Below, one piece after another: positions 12,901 through 24,500 of a DNA stretch of 64,000 nt. The first letter of the stretch is position 1; every line of letters begins with the position of its first letter. Source of the DNA: Rallus limicola (lineage: Eukaryota; Chordata; Aves; Gruiformes; Rallidae); the NCBI GenBank assembly GCA_022605955.1, contig JAKCOZ010000256.1, forward strand, positions 1-64,000, given 5' to 3'. The position numbers were made by a program, and so were the translations under genes. The notes under the pieces were generated by a model. It did not search any database and was not told the DNA's origin. It saw nothing but the letters and a program-made list of their open reading frames with translations.

Positions 12901-15223
12901 CACCGTAGGAGGATCCAGGCATGTTCCCTCTTTCCAGGCAAAGGAAAAGGCTGAGAGCCAAAGTGACAGGGGCTGCTCGTGTGTCCTGTTAGGAGGTTTC
13001 AGACAAGCTATGCCTTTCAGGCCTAGCTTCTTTACTTTGGGAGTTATTGCTGGACGTTTAGCATGTTTTGAACTGCAGTCTGCTAGGGCCGAGAAAAGCA
13101 CCGTAGGAGGTTCCAGGCATGTTCCCTCTTTGCAGGCAAAGGAAAAGGCTGAGAGCCAAAGTGACAGGGGCTGCTCGTGTGTCCTGTTAGGAGGTTTCAG
13201 ACAAGCTATGCCTTTCAGGCCTAGCTTCTTTACTTTGGGAGTTATTGCTGGACGTTTAGCATGTTTTGAACTGCAGTCTGCTAGGGCCGAGAAAAGCACC
13301 GTAGGAGGTTCCAGGCATGTTCCCTCTTTCCAGGCAAAGGAAAAGGCTGAGAGCCAAAGTGACAGGGGCTGCTCGTGTGTCATGTTAGGAGGTTTCAGAC
13401 AAGCTATGCCTTTCAGGCCTAGCTTCTTTACTTTGGGAGTTATTGCTGGACGTTTAGCATGTTTTGAACTGCAGTCTGCTAGGGCCGAGAAAAGCACCGT
13501 AGGAGGTTCCAGGCATGTTCCCTCTTTCCAGGCAAAGGAAAAGGCTGAGAGCCAAAGTGACAGCGTCTGCTCGTGTGTCCTGTTAGGAGGTTTCAGACAA
13601 GCTATGCCTTTCAGGCCTAGCTTCTTTACTTTGGGAGTTATTGCTGGACGTTTAGCATGTTTTGAACTGCAGTCTGCTAGGGCCGAGAAAAGCACCGTAG
13701 GAGGTTCCAGGCATGTTCCCTCTTTCCAGGCAAAGGAAAAGGCTGAGAGCCAAAGTGACAGGGTCTGCTCGTGTGTCCTGTTAGGAGGTTTCAGACAAGC
13801 TATGCCTTTCAGGCCTAGCTTCTTTACTTTGGGAGTTATTGCTGGACGTTTAGCATGTTTTGAACTGCAGTCTGCTAGGGCCGAGAAAAGCACCGTAGGA
13901 GGTTCCAGGCATGTTCCCTCTTTCCAGGCAAAGGAAAAGGCTGAGAGCCAAAGTGACAGGGGCTGCTCGTGTGTCCTGTTAGGAGGTTTCAGACAAGCTA
14001 TGCCTTTCAGGCCTAGCTTCTTTACTTTGGGAGTTATTGCTGGACGTTTAGCATGTTTTGAACTGCAGTCTGCTAGGGCCGAGAAAAGCACCGTAGGAGG
14101 TTCCAGGCATGTTCCCTCTTTCCAGGCAAAGGAAAAGGCTGAGAGCCAAAGTGACAGGGTCTGCTCGTGTGTCCTGTTAGGAGGTTTCAGACAAGCTATG
14201 CCTTTCAGGCCTAGCTTCTTTACTTTGGGAGTTATTGCTGGACGTTTAGCATGTTTTGAACTGCAGTCTGCTAGGGCCGAGATAAGCACCGTAGGAGGTT
14301 CCAGGCATGTTCCCTCTTTCCAGGCAAAGGAAAAGGCTGAGAGCCAAAGTGACAGGGTCTGCTCGTGTGTCCTGTTAGGAGGTTTCAGACAAGCTATGCC
14401 TTTCAGGCCTAGCTTCTTTACTTTGGGAGTTATTGCTGGACGTTTAGCATGTTTTGAACTGCAGTCTGCTAGGGCCGAGAAAAGCACCGTAGGAGGTTCC
14501 AGGCATGTTCCCTCTTTCCAGGCAAAGGAAAAGGCTGAGAGCCAAAGTGACAGGGTCTGCTCGTGTGTCCTGTTAGGAGGTTTCAGACAAGCTATGCCTT
14601 TCAGGCCTAGCTTCTTTACTTTGGGAGTTATTGCTGGACGTTTAGCATGTTTTGAACTGCAGTCTGCTAGGGCCGAGAAAATCACCGTAGGAGGTTCCAG
14701 GCATGTTCCCTCTTTCCAGGCAAAGGAAAAGGCTGAGAGCCAAAGTGACAGGGTCTGCTGGTGTGTCCTGTTAGGAGGTTTCAGACAAGCTATGCTTTTC
14801 AGGCCTAGCTTCTTTACTTTGGGAGTTATTGCTGGACGTTTAGCATGTTTTGAACTGCAGTCTGCTAGGGCCGAGAAAAGCACCGTAGGAGGTTCCAGGC
14901 ATGTTCCCTCTTTCCAGGCAAAGGAAAAGGCTGAGAGCCAAAGTGACAGCGTCTGCTCGTGTGTCCTGTTAGGAGGTTTCAGACAAGCTATGCCTTTCAG
15001 GCCTAGCTTCTTTACTTTGGGTGTTATTGCTGGACGTTTAGCATGTTTTGAACTGCAGTCTGCTAGGGCCGAGAAAAGCACCGTAGGAGGTTCCAGGCAT
15101 GTTCCCTCTTTCCAGGCAAAGGAAAAGGCTGAGAGCCAAAGTGACAGGGTCTGCTCGTGTGTCCTCTTAGGAGGTTTCAGACAAGCTATGCCTTTCAGGC
15201 CTAGCTTGTCTGAAACCTCCTAA
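6080..15223 (+). other. uninterrupted satellite reading frame (3,047 codons), probably not a gene
   Basis: The plus frame beginning at each atgcctttc encodes a 66-residue repeat and stays open for 46 monomers until the first palindromic junction shifts it and supplies a TAA. The frame is open because 198 is divisible by 3 and the consensus has no stop in it. The complementary frame is equally open. No promoter or polyadenylation signal is visible, and there is no non-repeat domain. Elsewhere, frames are broken by amplified stop variants (ggcttagag, eight copies). I list it so that automated gene calls here can be recognised as satellite. Confidence 0.85.
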
Positions 15224-15230
15224 CAGGACA
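15160..15230. repeat. palindromic junction 1 (47-bp inverted insertion)
   Basis: Two 29-nt inverted arms separated by a 13-nt spacer (tgcctttcaggcc) that itself can pair gcct with aggc. The left arm is normal monomer sequence from tgtcc to aagcta. The right arm is its reverse complement, ending caggaca, after which the normal monomer resumes at agctatgcc. Net gain is 47 bp. The left arm here has one mismatch (tcctcttagg). Confidence 0.95.
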
Positions 15231-15602
15231 AGCTATGCCTTTCATGCCTAGCTTCTTTACTTTGGGAGTTATTGCTGGACGTTTAGCATGTTTTGAACTG
15301 CAGTCTGCTAGGGCCGAAAAAAGCACCGTAGGAGGTTCCAGGCATGTTCCCTCTTTCCAGGCAAAGGAAAAGGCTGAGAGCCAAAGTGACAGGGTCTGCT
15401 CGTGTGTCCTGTTAGGAGGTTTCAGACAAGCTATGCCTTTCATGCCTACCTTCTTTACTTTGGGAGTTATTGCTGGACGTTTAGCATGTTTTGAACTGCA
15501 GTCTGCTAGGGCCGAGAAAAGCACCGTAGGATGTTCCAGGCATGTTCCCTCTTTCCAGGCAAAGGAAAAGGCTGAGAGCCAAAGTGACAGGGTCTGCTCG
15601 TG

Positions 15603-15673
15603 TGTCCTGTTAGGAGGTTTCAGACAAGCTATGCCTTTCAGGCCTAGCTTGTCTTAAACCTCCTAACACGACA
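15603..15673. repeat. palindromic junction 2
   Basis: Same structure. The right arm carries two changes (gtcttaaacc and aacacgac). It lies 443 bp (2 monomers + 47) after junction 1, and the following monomer has ctttgaaagtt. Confidence 0.95.
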
Positions 15674-18600
15674 AGCTATGCCTTTCAGGCCTAGCTTCTT
15701 TACTTTGAAAGTTATTGCTGGACGTTTAGCATGTTTTGAACTGCAGTCTGCTAGGGCTGAGAAAAGCACCGTAGGAGGTTCCAGGCATGTTCCCTCTTTC
15801 CAGGCAAAGGAAAAGGCTGAGAGCCAAAGTGACAGGGTCTGCTCGTGTGTCCTGTTAGGAGGTTTCAGACAAGCTATGCCTTTCATGCCTAGCTTCTTTA
15901 CTTTGGGAGTTATTGCTGGACGTTTAGCATGTTTTGAACTGCAGTCTGCTAGGGCCGAGAAAAGCACCGTAGGAGGTTCCAGGCATGTTCCCTCTTTCCA
16001 GGCAAAGGAAAAGGCTGAGAGCCAAAGTGACAGGGTCTGCTCGTGTGTCCTGTTAGGAGGTTTCAGACAAGCTATGCCTTTCAGGCCTAGCTTCTTTACT
16101 TTGGGAGTTATTGCTGGACGTTTAGCATGTTTTGAACTGCAGTCTGCTAGGGCCGAGAAAAGCACCGTAGGAGGTTCCAGGCATGTTCCCTCTTTCCAGG
16201 CAAAGGAAAAGGCTGAGAGCCAAAGTGACAGGGTCTGCTCGTGTGTCCTGTTAGGAGGTTTCAGACAAGCTAGGCCTTTCAGGCCTCGCTTCTTTACTTT
16301 GGGAGTTATTGCTGGACGTTTAGCATGTTTTGAACTGCAGTCTGCTAGGGCCGAGAAAAGCACCGTAGGAGGTTCCAGGCATGTTCCCTCTTTCCAGGCA
16401 AAGGAAAAGGCTGAGAGCCAAAGTGACAGGGTCTGCTCGTGTGTCCTGTTAGGAGGTTTCAGACAAGCTAAGCCTTTCAGGCCTAGCTTCTTTACTTTGG
16501 GAGTTATTGCTGGACGTTTAGCATGTTTTGAACTGCAGTCTGCTAGGGCCGAGAAAAACACCGTAGGAGGTTCCAGGCATGTTCCCTCTTTCCAGGCAAA
16601 GGAAAAGGCTGAGAGCCAAAGTGACAGGGTCTGCTCGTGTGTCCTGTTAGGAGGTTTCAGACAAGCTATGCCTTTCAGGCCTAGCTTCTTTACTTTGGGA
16701 GTTATTGCTGGACGTTTAGCATGTTTTGAACTGCAGTCTGCTAGGGCCGAGAAAAGCACCGTAGGAGGTTCCAGGCATGTTCCCTCTTTCCAGGCAAAGG
16801 AAAAGGCTGAGAGCCAAAGTGACAGGGTCTGCTCGTGTGTCCTGTTAGGAGGTTTCAGACAAGCTATGCCTTTCAGGCCTAGCTTCTTTACTTTGGGAGT
16901 TATTGCTGGACGTTTAGCATGTTTTGAACTGCAGTCTGCTAGGGCCGAGAAAAGCACCCTAGGAGGTTCCAGGCATGTTCCCTCTTTCCAGGCAAAGGAA
17001 AAGGCTGAGAGCCAAAGTGACAGGGGCTGCTCGTGTGTCCTGTTAGGAGGTTTCAGACAAGCTATGCCTTTCAGGCCTAGCTTCTTTACTTTGGGAGTTA
17101 TTGCTGGACGTTTAGCATGTTTTGAACTGCAGTCTGCTAGGGCCGAGAAAAGCACCGTAGGAGGTTCCAGGCATGTTCCCTCTTTCCAGGCAAAGGAAAA
17201 GGCTGAGAGCCAAAGTGACAGGGGCTGCTCGTGTGTCCTGTTAGGAGGTTTCAGACAAGCTATGCCTTTCAGGCCTAGCTTCTTTACTTTGGGAGTTATT
17301 GCTGGACGTTTAGCATGTTTTGAACTGCAGTCTGCTAGGGCCGAGAAAAGCACCGTAGGAGGTTCCAGGCATGTTCCCTCTTTCCAGGCAAAGGAAAAGG
17401 CTGAGAGCCAAAGTGACAGCGTCTGCTCGTGTGTCCTGTTAGGAGGTTTCAGACAAGCTATGCCTTTCAGGCCTAGCTTCTATACTTTGGGAGTTATTGC
17501 TGGACGTTTAGCATGTTTTGAACTGCAGTCTGCTAGGGCCGAGAAAAGCACCGTAGGAGGTTCCAGGCATGTTCCCTCTTTCCAGGCAAAGGAAAAGGCT
17601 GAGAGCCAAAGTGACAGGGGCTGCTCGTGTGTCCTGTTAGGAGGTTTCAGACAAGCTATGCCTTTCAGGCCTAGCTTCTTTACTTTGGGAGTTATTGCTG
17701 GACGTTTAGCATGTTTTGAACTGCAGTCTGCTAGGGCCGAGAAAAGCACCGTAGGAGGTTCCAGGCATGTTCCCTCTTTCCAGGCAAAGGAAAAGGCTGA
17801 GAGCCAAAGTGACAGGGTCTGCTCGTGTGTCCTGTTAGGAGGTTTCAGACAAGCTATGCCTTTCAGGCCTAGCTTCTTTACTTTGGGAGTTATTGCTGGA
17901 CGTTTAGCATGTTTTGAACTGCAGTCTGCTAGGGCCGAGAAAAGCACCGTAGGAGGTTCCAGGCATGTTCCCTCTTTCCAGGCAAAGGAAAAGGCTGAGA
18001 GCCAAAGTGACAGGGTCTGCTCGTGTGTCCTGTTAGGAGGTTTCAGACAAGCTATGCCTTTCAGGCCTAGCTTCTTTACTTTGGGAGTTATTGCTGGACG
18101 TTTAGCATGTTTTGAACTGCAGTCTGCTAGGGCCGAGAAAAGCACCCTAGGAGGTTCCAGGCATGTTCCCTCTTTCCAGGCAAAGGAAAAGGCTGAGAGC
18201 CAAAGTGACAGGGGCTGCTCGTGTGTCCTTTTAGGAGGTTTCAGACAAGCTATGCCTTTCATGCCTAGCTTCTTTACTTTGGGAGTTATTGCTGGACGTT
18301 TAACATGTTTTGAACTGCAGTCTGCTAGGGCTGAGAAAAGCACCGTAGGAGGTTCCAGGCATGTTCCCTCTTTCCAGGCAAAGGAAAAGGCTGAGAGCCA
18401 AAGTGACAGGGTCTGCTCGTGTGTCCTGTTAGGAGGTTTCAGACAAACTATGCCTTTCAGGCCTAGCTTCTTTACTTTGGGAGTTATTGCTGGACGTTTA
18501 GCATGTTTTGAACTGCAGTCTGCTAGGGCCGAGAAAAGCACCGTAGGAGGTTCCAGGCATGTTCCCTCTTTCCAGGCAAAGGAAAAGGCTGAGAGCCAAA

Positions 18601-20995
18601 GTGACAGGGTCTGCTCGTGTGTCCTGTTAGGAGGTTTCAGACAAGCTATGCCTTTCAGGCCTAGCTTCTTTACTTTGGGAGTTATTGCTGGACGTTTAGC
18701 ATGTTTTGAACTGCAGTCTGCTAGGGCCGAGAAAAGCACCGTAGGAGGTTCCAGGCATGTTCCCTCTTTCCAGGCAAAGGAAAAGGCTGAGAGCCAAAGT
18801 GACAGGGGCTGCTCGTGTGTCCTGTTAGGAGGTTTCAGACAAGCTATGCCTTTCAGGCCTAGCTTCTTTACTTTGGGAGTTATTGCTGGACGTTTAGCAT
18901 GTTTTGAACTGCAGTCTGCTAGGGCCGAGAAAAGCACCGTAGGAGGTTCCAGGCATGTTCCCTCTTTCCAGGCAAAGGAAAAGGCTGAGAGCCAAAGTGA
19001 CAGGGGCTGCTCGTGTGTCCTGTTAGGAGGTTTCAGACAAGCTATGCCTTTCAGGCCTAGCTTCTTTACTTTGGGAGTTATTGCTGGACGTTTAGCATGT
19101 TTTGAACTGCAGTCTGCTAGGGCCGAGAAAAGCACCGTAGGAGGTTCCAGGCATGTTCCCTCTTTCCAGGCAAAGGAAAAGGCTGAGAGCCAAAGTGACA
19201 GGGGCTGCTCGTGTGTCATGTTAGGAGGTTTCAGACAAGCTATGCCTTTCAGGCCTAGCTTCTTTACTTTGGGAGTTATTGCTGGACGTTTAGCATGTTT
19301 TGAACTGCAGTCTGCTAGGGCCGAGAAAAGCACCGTAGGAGGTTCCAGGCATGTTCCCTCTTTCCAGGCAAAGGAAAAGGCTGAGAGCCAAAGTGACAGC
19401 GTCTGCTCGTGTGTCCTGTTAGGAGGTTTCAGACAAGCTATGCCTTTCAGGCCTAGCTTCTTTACTTTGGGAGTTATTGCTGGACGTTTAGCATGTTTTG
19501 AACTGCAGTCTGCTAGGGCCGAGAAAAGCACCGTAGGAGGTTCCAGGCATGTTCCCTCTTTCCAGGCAAAGGAAAAGGCTGAGAGCCAAAGTGACAGGGT
19601 CTGCTCGTGTGTCCTGTTAGGAGGTTTCAGACAAGCTATGCCTTTCAGGCCTAGCTTCTTTACTTTGGGAGTTATTGCTGGACGTTTAGCATGTTTTGAA
19701 CTGCAGTCTGCTAGGGCCGAGAAAAGCACCGTAGGAGGTTCCAGGCATGTTCCCTCTTTCCAGGCAAAGGAAAAGGCTGAGAGCCAAAGTGACAGGGGCT
19801 GCTCGTGTGTCCTGTTAGGAGGTTTCAGACAAGCTATGCCTTTCAGGCCTAGCTTCTTTACTTTGGGAGTTATTGCTGGACGTTTAGCATGTTTTGAACT
19901 GCAGTCTGCTAGGGCCGAGAAAAGCACCGTAGGAGGTTCCAGGCATGTTCCCTCTTTCCAGGCAAAGGAAAAGGCTGAGAGCCAAAGTGACAGGGTCTGC
20001 TCGTGTGTCCTGTTAGGAGGTTTCAGACAAGCTATGCCTTTCAGGCCTAGCTTCTTTACTTTGGGAGTTATTGCTGGACGTTTAGCATGTTTTGAACTGC
20101 AGTCTGCTAGGGCCGAGATAAGCACCGTAGGAGGTTCCAGGCATGTTCCCTCTTTCCAGGCAAAGGAAAAGGCTGAGAGCCAAAGTGACAGGGTCTGCTC
20201 GTGTGTCCTGTTAGGAGGTTTCAGACAAGCTATGCCTTTCAGGCCTAGCTTCTTTACTTTGGGAGTTATTGCTGGACGTTTAGCATGTTTTGAACTGCAG
20301 TCTGCTAGGGCCGAGAAAAGCACCGTAGGAGGTTCCAGGCATGTTCCCTCTTTCCAGGCAAAGGAAAAGGCTGAGAGCCAAAGTGACAGGGTCTGCTCGT
20401 GTGTCCTGTTAGGAGGTTTCAGACAAGCTATGCCTTTCAGGCCTAGCTTCTTTACTTTGGGAGTTATTGCTGGACGTTTAGCATGTTTTGAACTGCAGTC
20501 TGCTAGGGCCGAGAAAATCACCGTAGGAGGTTCCAGGCATGTTCCCTCTTTCCAGGCAAAGGAAAAGGCTGAGAGCCAAAGTGACAGGGTCTGCTGGTGT
20601 GTCCTGTTAGGAGGTTTCAGACAAGCTATGCTTTTCAGGCCTAGCTTCTTTACTTTGGGAGTTATTGCTGGACGTTTAGCATGTTTTGAACTGCAGTCTG
20701 CTAGGGCCGAGAAAAGCACCGTAGGAGGTTCCAGGCATGTTCCCTCTTTCCAGGCAAAGGAAAAGGCTGAGAGCCAAAGTGACAGCGTCTGCTCGTGTGT
20801 CCTGTTAGGAGGTTTCAGACAAGCTATGCCTTTCAGGCCTAGCTTCTTTACTTTGGGTGTTATTGCTGGACGTTTAGCATGTTTTGAACTGCAGTCTGCT
20901 AGGGCCGAGAAAAGCACCGTAGGAGGTTCCAGGCATGTTCCCTCTTTCCAGGCAAAGGAAAAGGCTGAGAGCCAAAGTGACAGGGTCTGCTCGTG

Positions 20996-21066
20996 TGTCC
21001 TCTTAGGAGGTTTCAGACAAGCTATGCCTTTCAGGCCTAGCTTGTCTGAAACCTCCTAACAGGACA
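20996..21066. repeat. palindromic junction 3
   Basis: Copy of junction 1, 5836 bp downstream, with the same left-arm mismatch (tcctcttagg). Confidence 0.95.
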
Positions 21067-21438
21067 AGCTATGCCTTTCATGCCTAGCTTCTTTACTTTG
21101 GGAGTTATTGCTGGACGTTTAGCATGTTTTGAACTGCAGTCTGCTAGGGCCGAAAAAAGCACCGTAGGAGGTTCCAGGCATGTTCCCTCTTTCCAGGCAA
21201 AGGAAAAGGCTGAGAGCCAAAGTGACAGGGTCTGCTCGTGTGTCCTGTTAGGAGGTTTCAGACAAGCTATGCCTTTCATGCCTACCTTCTTTACTTTGGG
21301 AGTTATTGCTGGACGTTTAGCATGTTTTGAACTGCAGTCTGCTAGGGCCGAGAAAAGCACCGTAGGATGTTCCAGGCATGTTCCCTCTTTCCAGGCAAAG
21401 GAAAAGGCTGAGAGCCAAAGTGACAGGGTCTGCTCGTG

Positions 21439-21509
21439 TGTCCTGTTAGGAGGTTTCAGACAAGCTATGCCTTTCAGGCCTAGCTTGTCTTAAACCTCCT
21501 AACACGACA
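21439..21509. repeat. palindromic junction 4
   Basis: Copy of junction 2, 5836 bp downstream, with the same two right-arm changes. Confidence 0.95.
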
Positions 21510-21596
21510 AGCTATGCCTTTCAGGCCTAGCTTCTTTACTTTGAAAGTTATTGCTGGACGTTTAGCATGTTTTGAACTGCAGTCTGCTAGGGCTGA

Positions 21597-24500
21597 GAAA
21601 AGCACCGTAGGAGGTTCCAGGCATGTTCCCTCTTTCCAGGCAAAGGAAAAGGCTGAGATCCAAAGTGACAGGGGCTGCTCGTGTGTCCTGTTAGGAGGTT
21701 TCAGACAAGCTATGCCTTTCAGGCCTAGCTTCTTTACTTTGGGAGTTATTGCTGGACGTTTAGCATGTTTTGAACTGCAGTCTGCTAGGGCCGAGAAAAG
21801 CACCGTAGGAGGTTCCAGGCATGTTCCCTCTTTCCAGGCAAAGGAAAAGGCTGAGAGCAAAAGTGACAGGGTCTGCTCGTGTGTCCTGTTAGGAGGTTTC
21901 AGACAAGCTATGCCTTTCAGGCCTAGCTTCTTTACTTTGGGAGTTATTGCTGGACGTTGAGCATGTTTTGAACTGCAGTCTGCTAGGGCCGAGAAAAGCA
22001 CCGTAGGAGGTTCCAGGCATGTTCCCTCTTTCCAGGCAAAGGAAAAGGCTGAGAGCCAAAGTGACAGGGTCTGCTCGTGTGTCCTGTTAGGTGGTTTCAG
22101 ACAAGCTATGCCTTTCAGGCCTAGCTTCTATACTTTGGGAGTTATTGCTGGACGTTTAGCATGTTTTGAACTGCAGTCTGCTAGGGCCGAGAAAAGCACC
22201 GAAGGAGGTTCCAGGCATGTTCCTCTTTCCAGGCAAAGGAAAAGGCTGAGAGCCAAAGTGACAGGGGCTGCTCATGTGTCCTGTTAGGAGGTTTCAGACA
22301 AGCTATGCCTTTCAGGCCTAGCTTCTTTACTTTGGGAGTTATTGTTGGACGTTTAGCATGTTTTGAACTGCAGTCTGCTAGGGCCGAGAAAAGCACCGTA
22401 GGAGGTTCCAGGCATGTTCCCTCTTTCCAGGCAAAGGAAAAGGCTGAGAGCCAAAGTGACAGGGGCTGCTGGTGTGTCCTGTTAGGAGGTTTCAGACAAG
22501 CTATGCCTTTCAGGCCTAGCTTCTTTACTTTGGGAGTTATTGCTGGACGTTTAGCATGTTTTGAACTGCAGTCTGCTAGGGCCGAGAAAAGCACCGTAGG
22601 AGGTTCCAGGCATGTTCCCTCTTTCCAGGCAAAGGAAAAGGCTGAGAGCCAAAGTGACAGGGGCTGCTCGTGTGTCCTGTTAGGAGGTTTCAGACAAGCT
22701 ATGCCTTTCAGGCCTAGCTTCTTTACTTTGGGAGTTATTGCTGGACGTTTAGCATGTTTTGAACTGCAGTCTGCTAGGGCCGAGAAAAGCACCGTAGGAG
22801 GTTCCAGGCATGTTCCCTCTTTCCAGGCAAAGGAAAAGGCTGAGAGCCAAAGTGACAGGGGCTGCTCGTGTGTCCTGTTAGGAGGTTTCAGACAAGCTAT
22901 GCCTTTCAGGCCTAGCTTCTTTACTTTGGGAATTATTGCTGGACGTTTAGCATGTTTTGAACTGCAGTCTGCTAGGGCCGAGAAAAGCACCGTAGGAGGT
23001 TCCAGGCATGTTCCCTCTTTCCAGGCAAAGGAAAAGGCTGAGATCCAAAGTGACAGCGTCTGCTCGTGTGTCCTGTTATGAGGTTTCAGACAAGCTATGC
23101 CTTTCAGGCCTAGCTTCTTTACTTTGGGAGTTATTGCTGGACATTTAGCATGTTTTGAACTGCAGTCTGCTAGGGCTGAGAAAAGCACCGTAGGAGGTTC
23201 CAGGCATGTTCCCTCTTTCCAGGCAAAGGAAAAGGCTGAGAGCCAAAGTGACAGGGGCTGCTCGTGTGTCCTGTTAGGAGGTTTCAGACAAGCTATGCCT
23301 TTCAGGCCTAGCTTCTTTACTTTGGGAGTTATTGCTGGACGTTTAGCATGTTTTGAACTGCAGTCTGCTAGGGCCGAGAAAAGCACCGTAGGAGGTTCCA
23401 GGCATGTTCCCTCTTTCCAGGCAAAGGAAAAGGCTGAGAGCCAAAGTGACAGGGGCTGCTCGTGTGTCCTGTTAGGAGGTTTCAGACAAGCTATGCCTTT
23501 CAGGCCTAGCTTCTTTACTTTGGGAGTTATTGCTGGACGTTTAGCATGTTTTGAACTGCAGTCTGCTAGGGCCGAGAAAAGCACCGTATGAGGTTCCAGG
23601 CATGTTCCCTCTTTCCAGGCAAAGGAAAAGGCTGAGAGCCAAAGTGACAGGGTCTGCTCGTGTGTCCTGTTAGGAGGTTTCAGACAAGCTATGCCTTTCA
23701 GGCCTAGCTTCTTTACTTTGGGAGTTATTGCTGGACGTTTAGCATGTTTTGAACTGCAGTCTGCTAGGGCTGAGAAAAGCACCGTAGGAGGTTCCAGGCA
23801 TGTTCCCTCTTTCCAGGCAAAGGAAAAGGCTGAGAGCCAAAGTGACAGGGGCTGCTCGTGTGTCCTGTTAGGAGGTTTCAGACAAGCTATGCCTTTCAGG
23901 CCTAGCTTCTTTACTTTGGGAGTTATTGCTGGACGTTTAGCATGTTTTGAACTGCAGTCTGCTAGGGCTGAGAAAAGCACCGTAGGAGGTTCCAGGCATG
24001 TTCCCTCTTTCCAGGCAAAGGAAAAGGCTGAGAGCCAAAGTGACAGGGGCTGCTCGTGTGTCCTGTTAGGAGGTTTCAGACAAGCTATGCCTTTCAGGCC
24101 TAGCTTCTTTACTTTGGGAGTTATTGCTGGACGTTTAGCATGTTTTGAACTGCAGTCAGCTAGAGCCGAGAAAAGCACCGTAGGAGGTTCCAGGCATGTT
24201 CCCTCTTTCCAGGCAAAGGAAAAGGCTGAGAGCCAAAGTGACAGGGGCTGCTCGTGTGTCCTGTTAGGAGGTTTCAGACAAGCTATGCCTTTCAGGCCTA
24301 GCTTCTTTACTTTGGGAGTTATTGCTGGACGTTTAGCATGTTTTGAACTGCAGTCTGCTAGGGCTGAGAAAAGCACCGTAGGAGGTTCCAGGCATGTTCC
24401 CTCTTTCCAGGCAAAGGAAAAGGCTGAGAGCCAAAGTGACAGGGGCTGCTCGTGTGTCCTGTTAGGAGGTTTCAGACAAGCTATGCCTTTCAGGCCTAGC

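Larger units (their letters stand above)
9925..15760 (+). repeat. 5836-bp segmental tandem duplication, copy A
   Basis: This block of 29 monomers plus two 47-bp insertions (29 x 198 + 94 = 5836) is followed directly by copy B. Order is conserved monomer by monomer, including aagctaggcc near 10433, aagctaagcc near 10632, gaaaaacacc near 10718, cttctatac at 11645, tttaacatg near 12465, gagataagc near 14280, gaaaatcacc near 14690 and gggtgttatt near 15019. By eye I find four substitutions against copy B, at 10985, 10992, 12913 (creating a BamHI site ggatcc) and 13132. Homology ends on the left at the monomer carrying agggacgag (near 9918). Confidence 0.88.
15761..21596 (+). repeat. 5836-bp segmental tandem duplication, copy B
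   Basis: Second copy of the block at 9925-15760. It has the consensus base at all four sites where copy A differs. Homology runs on for about 62 bp past the unit end, until gagatcc at about 21656 replaces gagagcc. Both copies end with the same pair of palindromic junctions 443 bp apart, the second carrying the same two mismatches in its right arm. That is strong evidence for duplication of the whole block and against independent insertions. Confidence 0.88.

Noticed and set aside
6080..15223. Giant repeat protein gene on the plus strand (also 15678-21059 and shorter pieces)
   Set aside because: The frame is open on both strands, depends only on monomer length divisible by 3, has no non-repeat domain or gene signals, and is broken elsewhere by freely amplified stops and 47-bp frameshifts.
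15160..15230. Rho-independent terminator or transposon terminal inverted repeat at the palindromes
   Set aside because: There is no T-tract and no element between the arms (13-nt spacer only). The right arm is a reverse-complement copy of the adjacent monomer, so a replication template switch explains it better.
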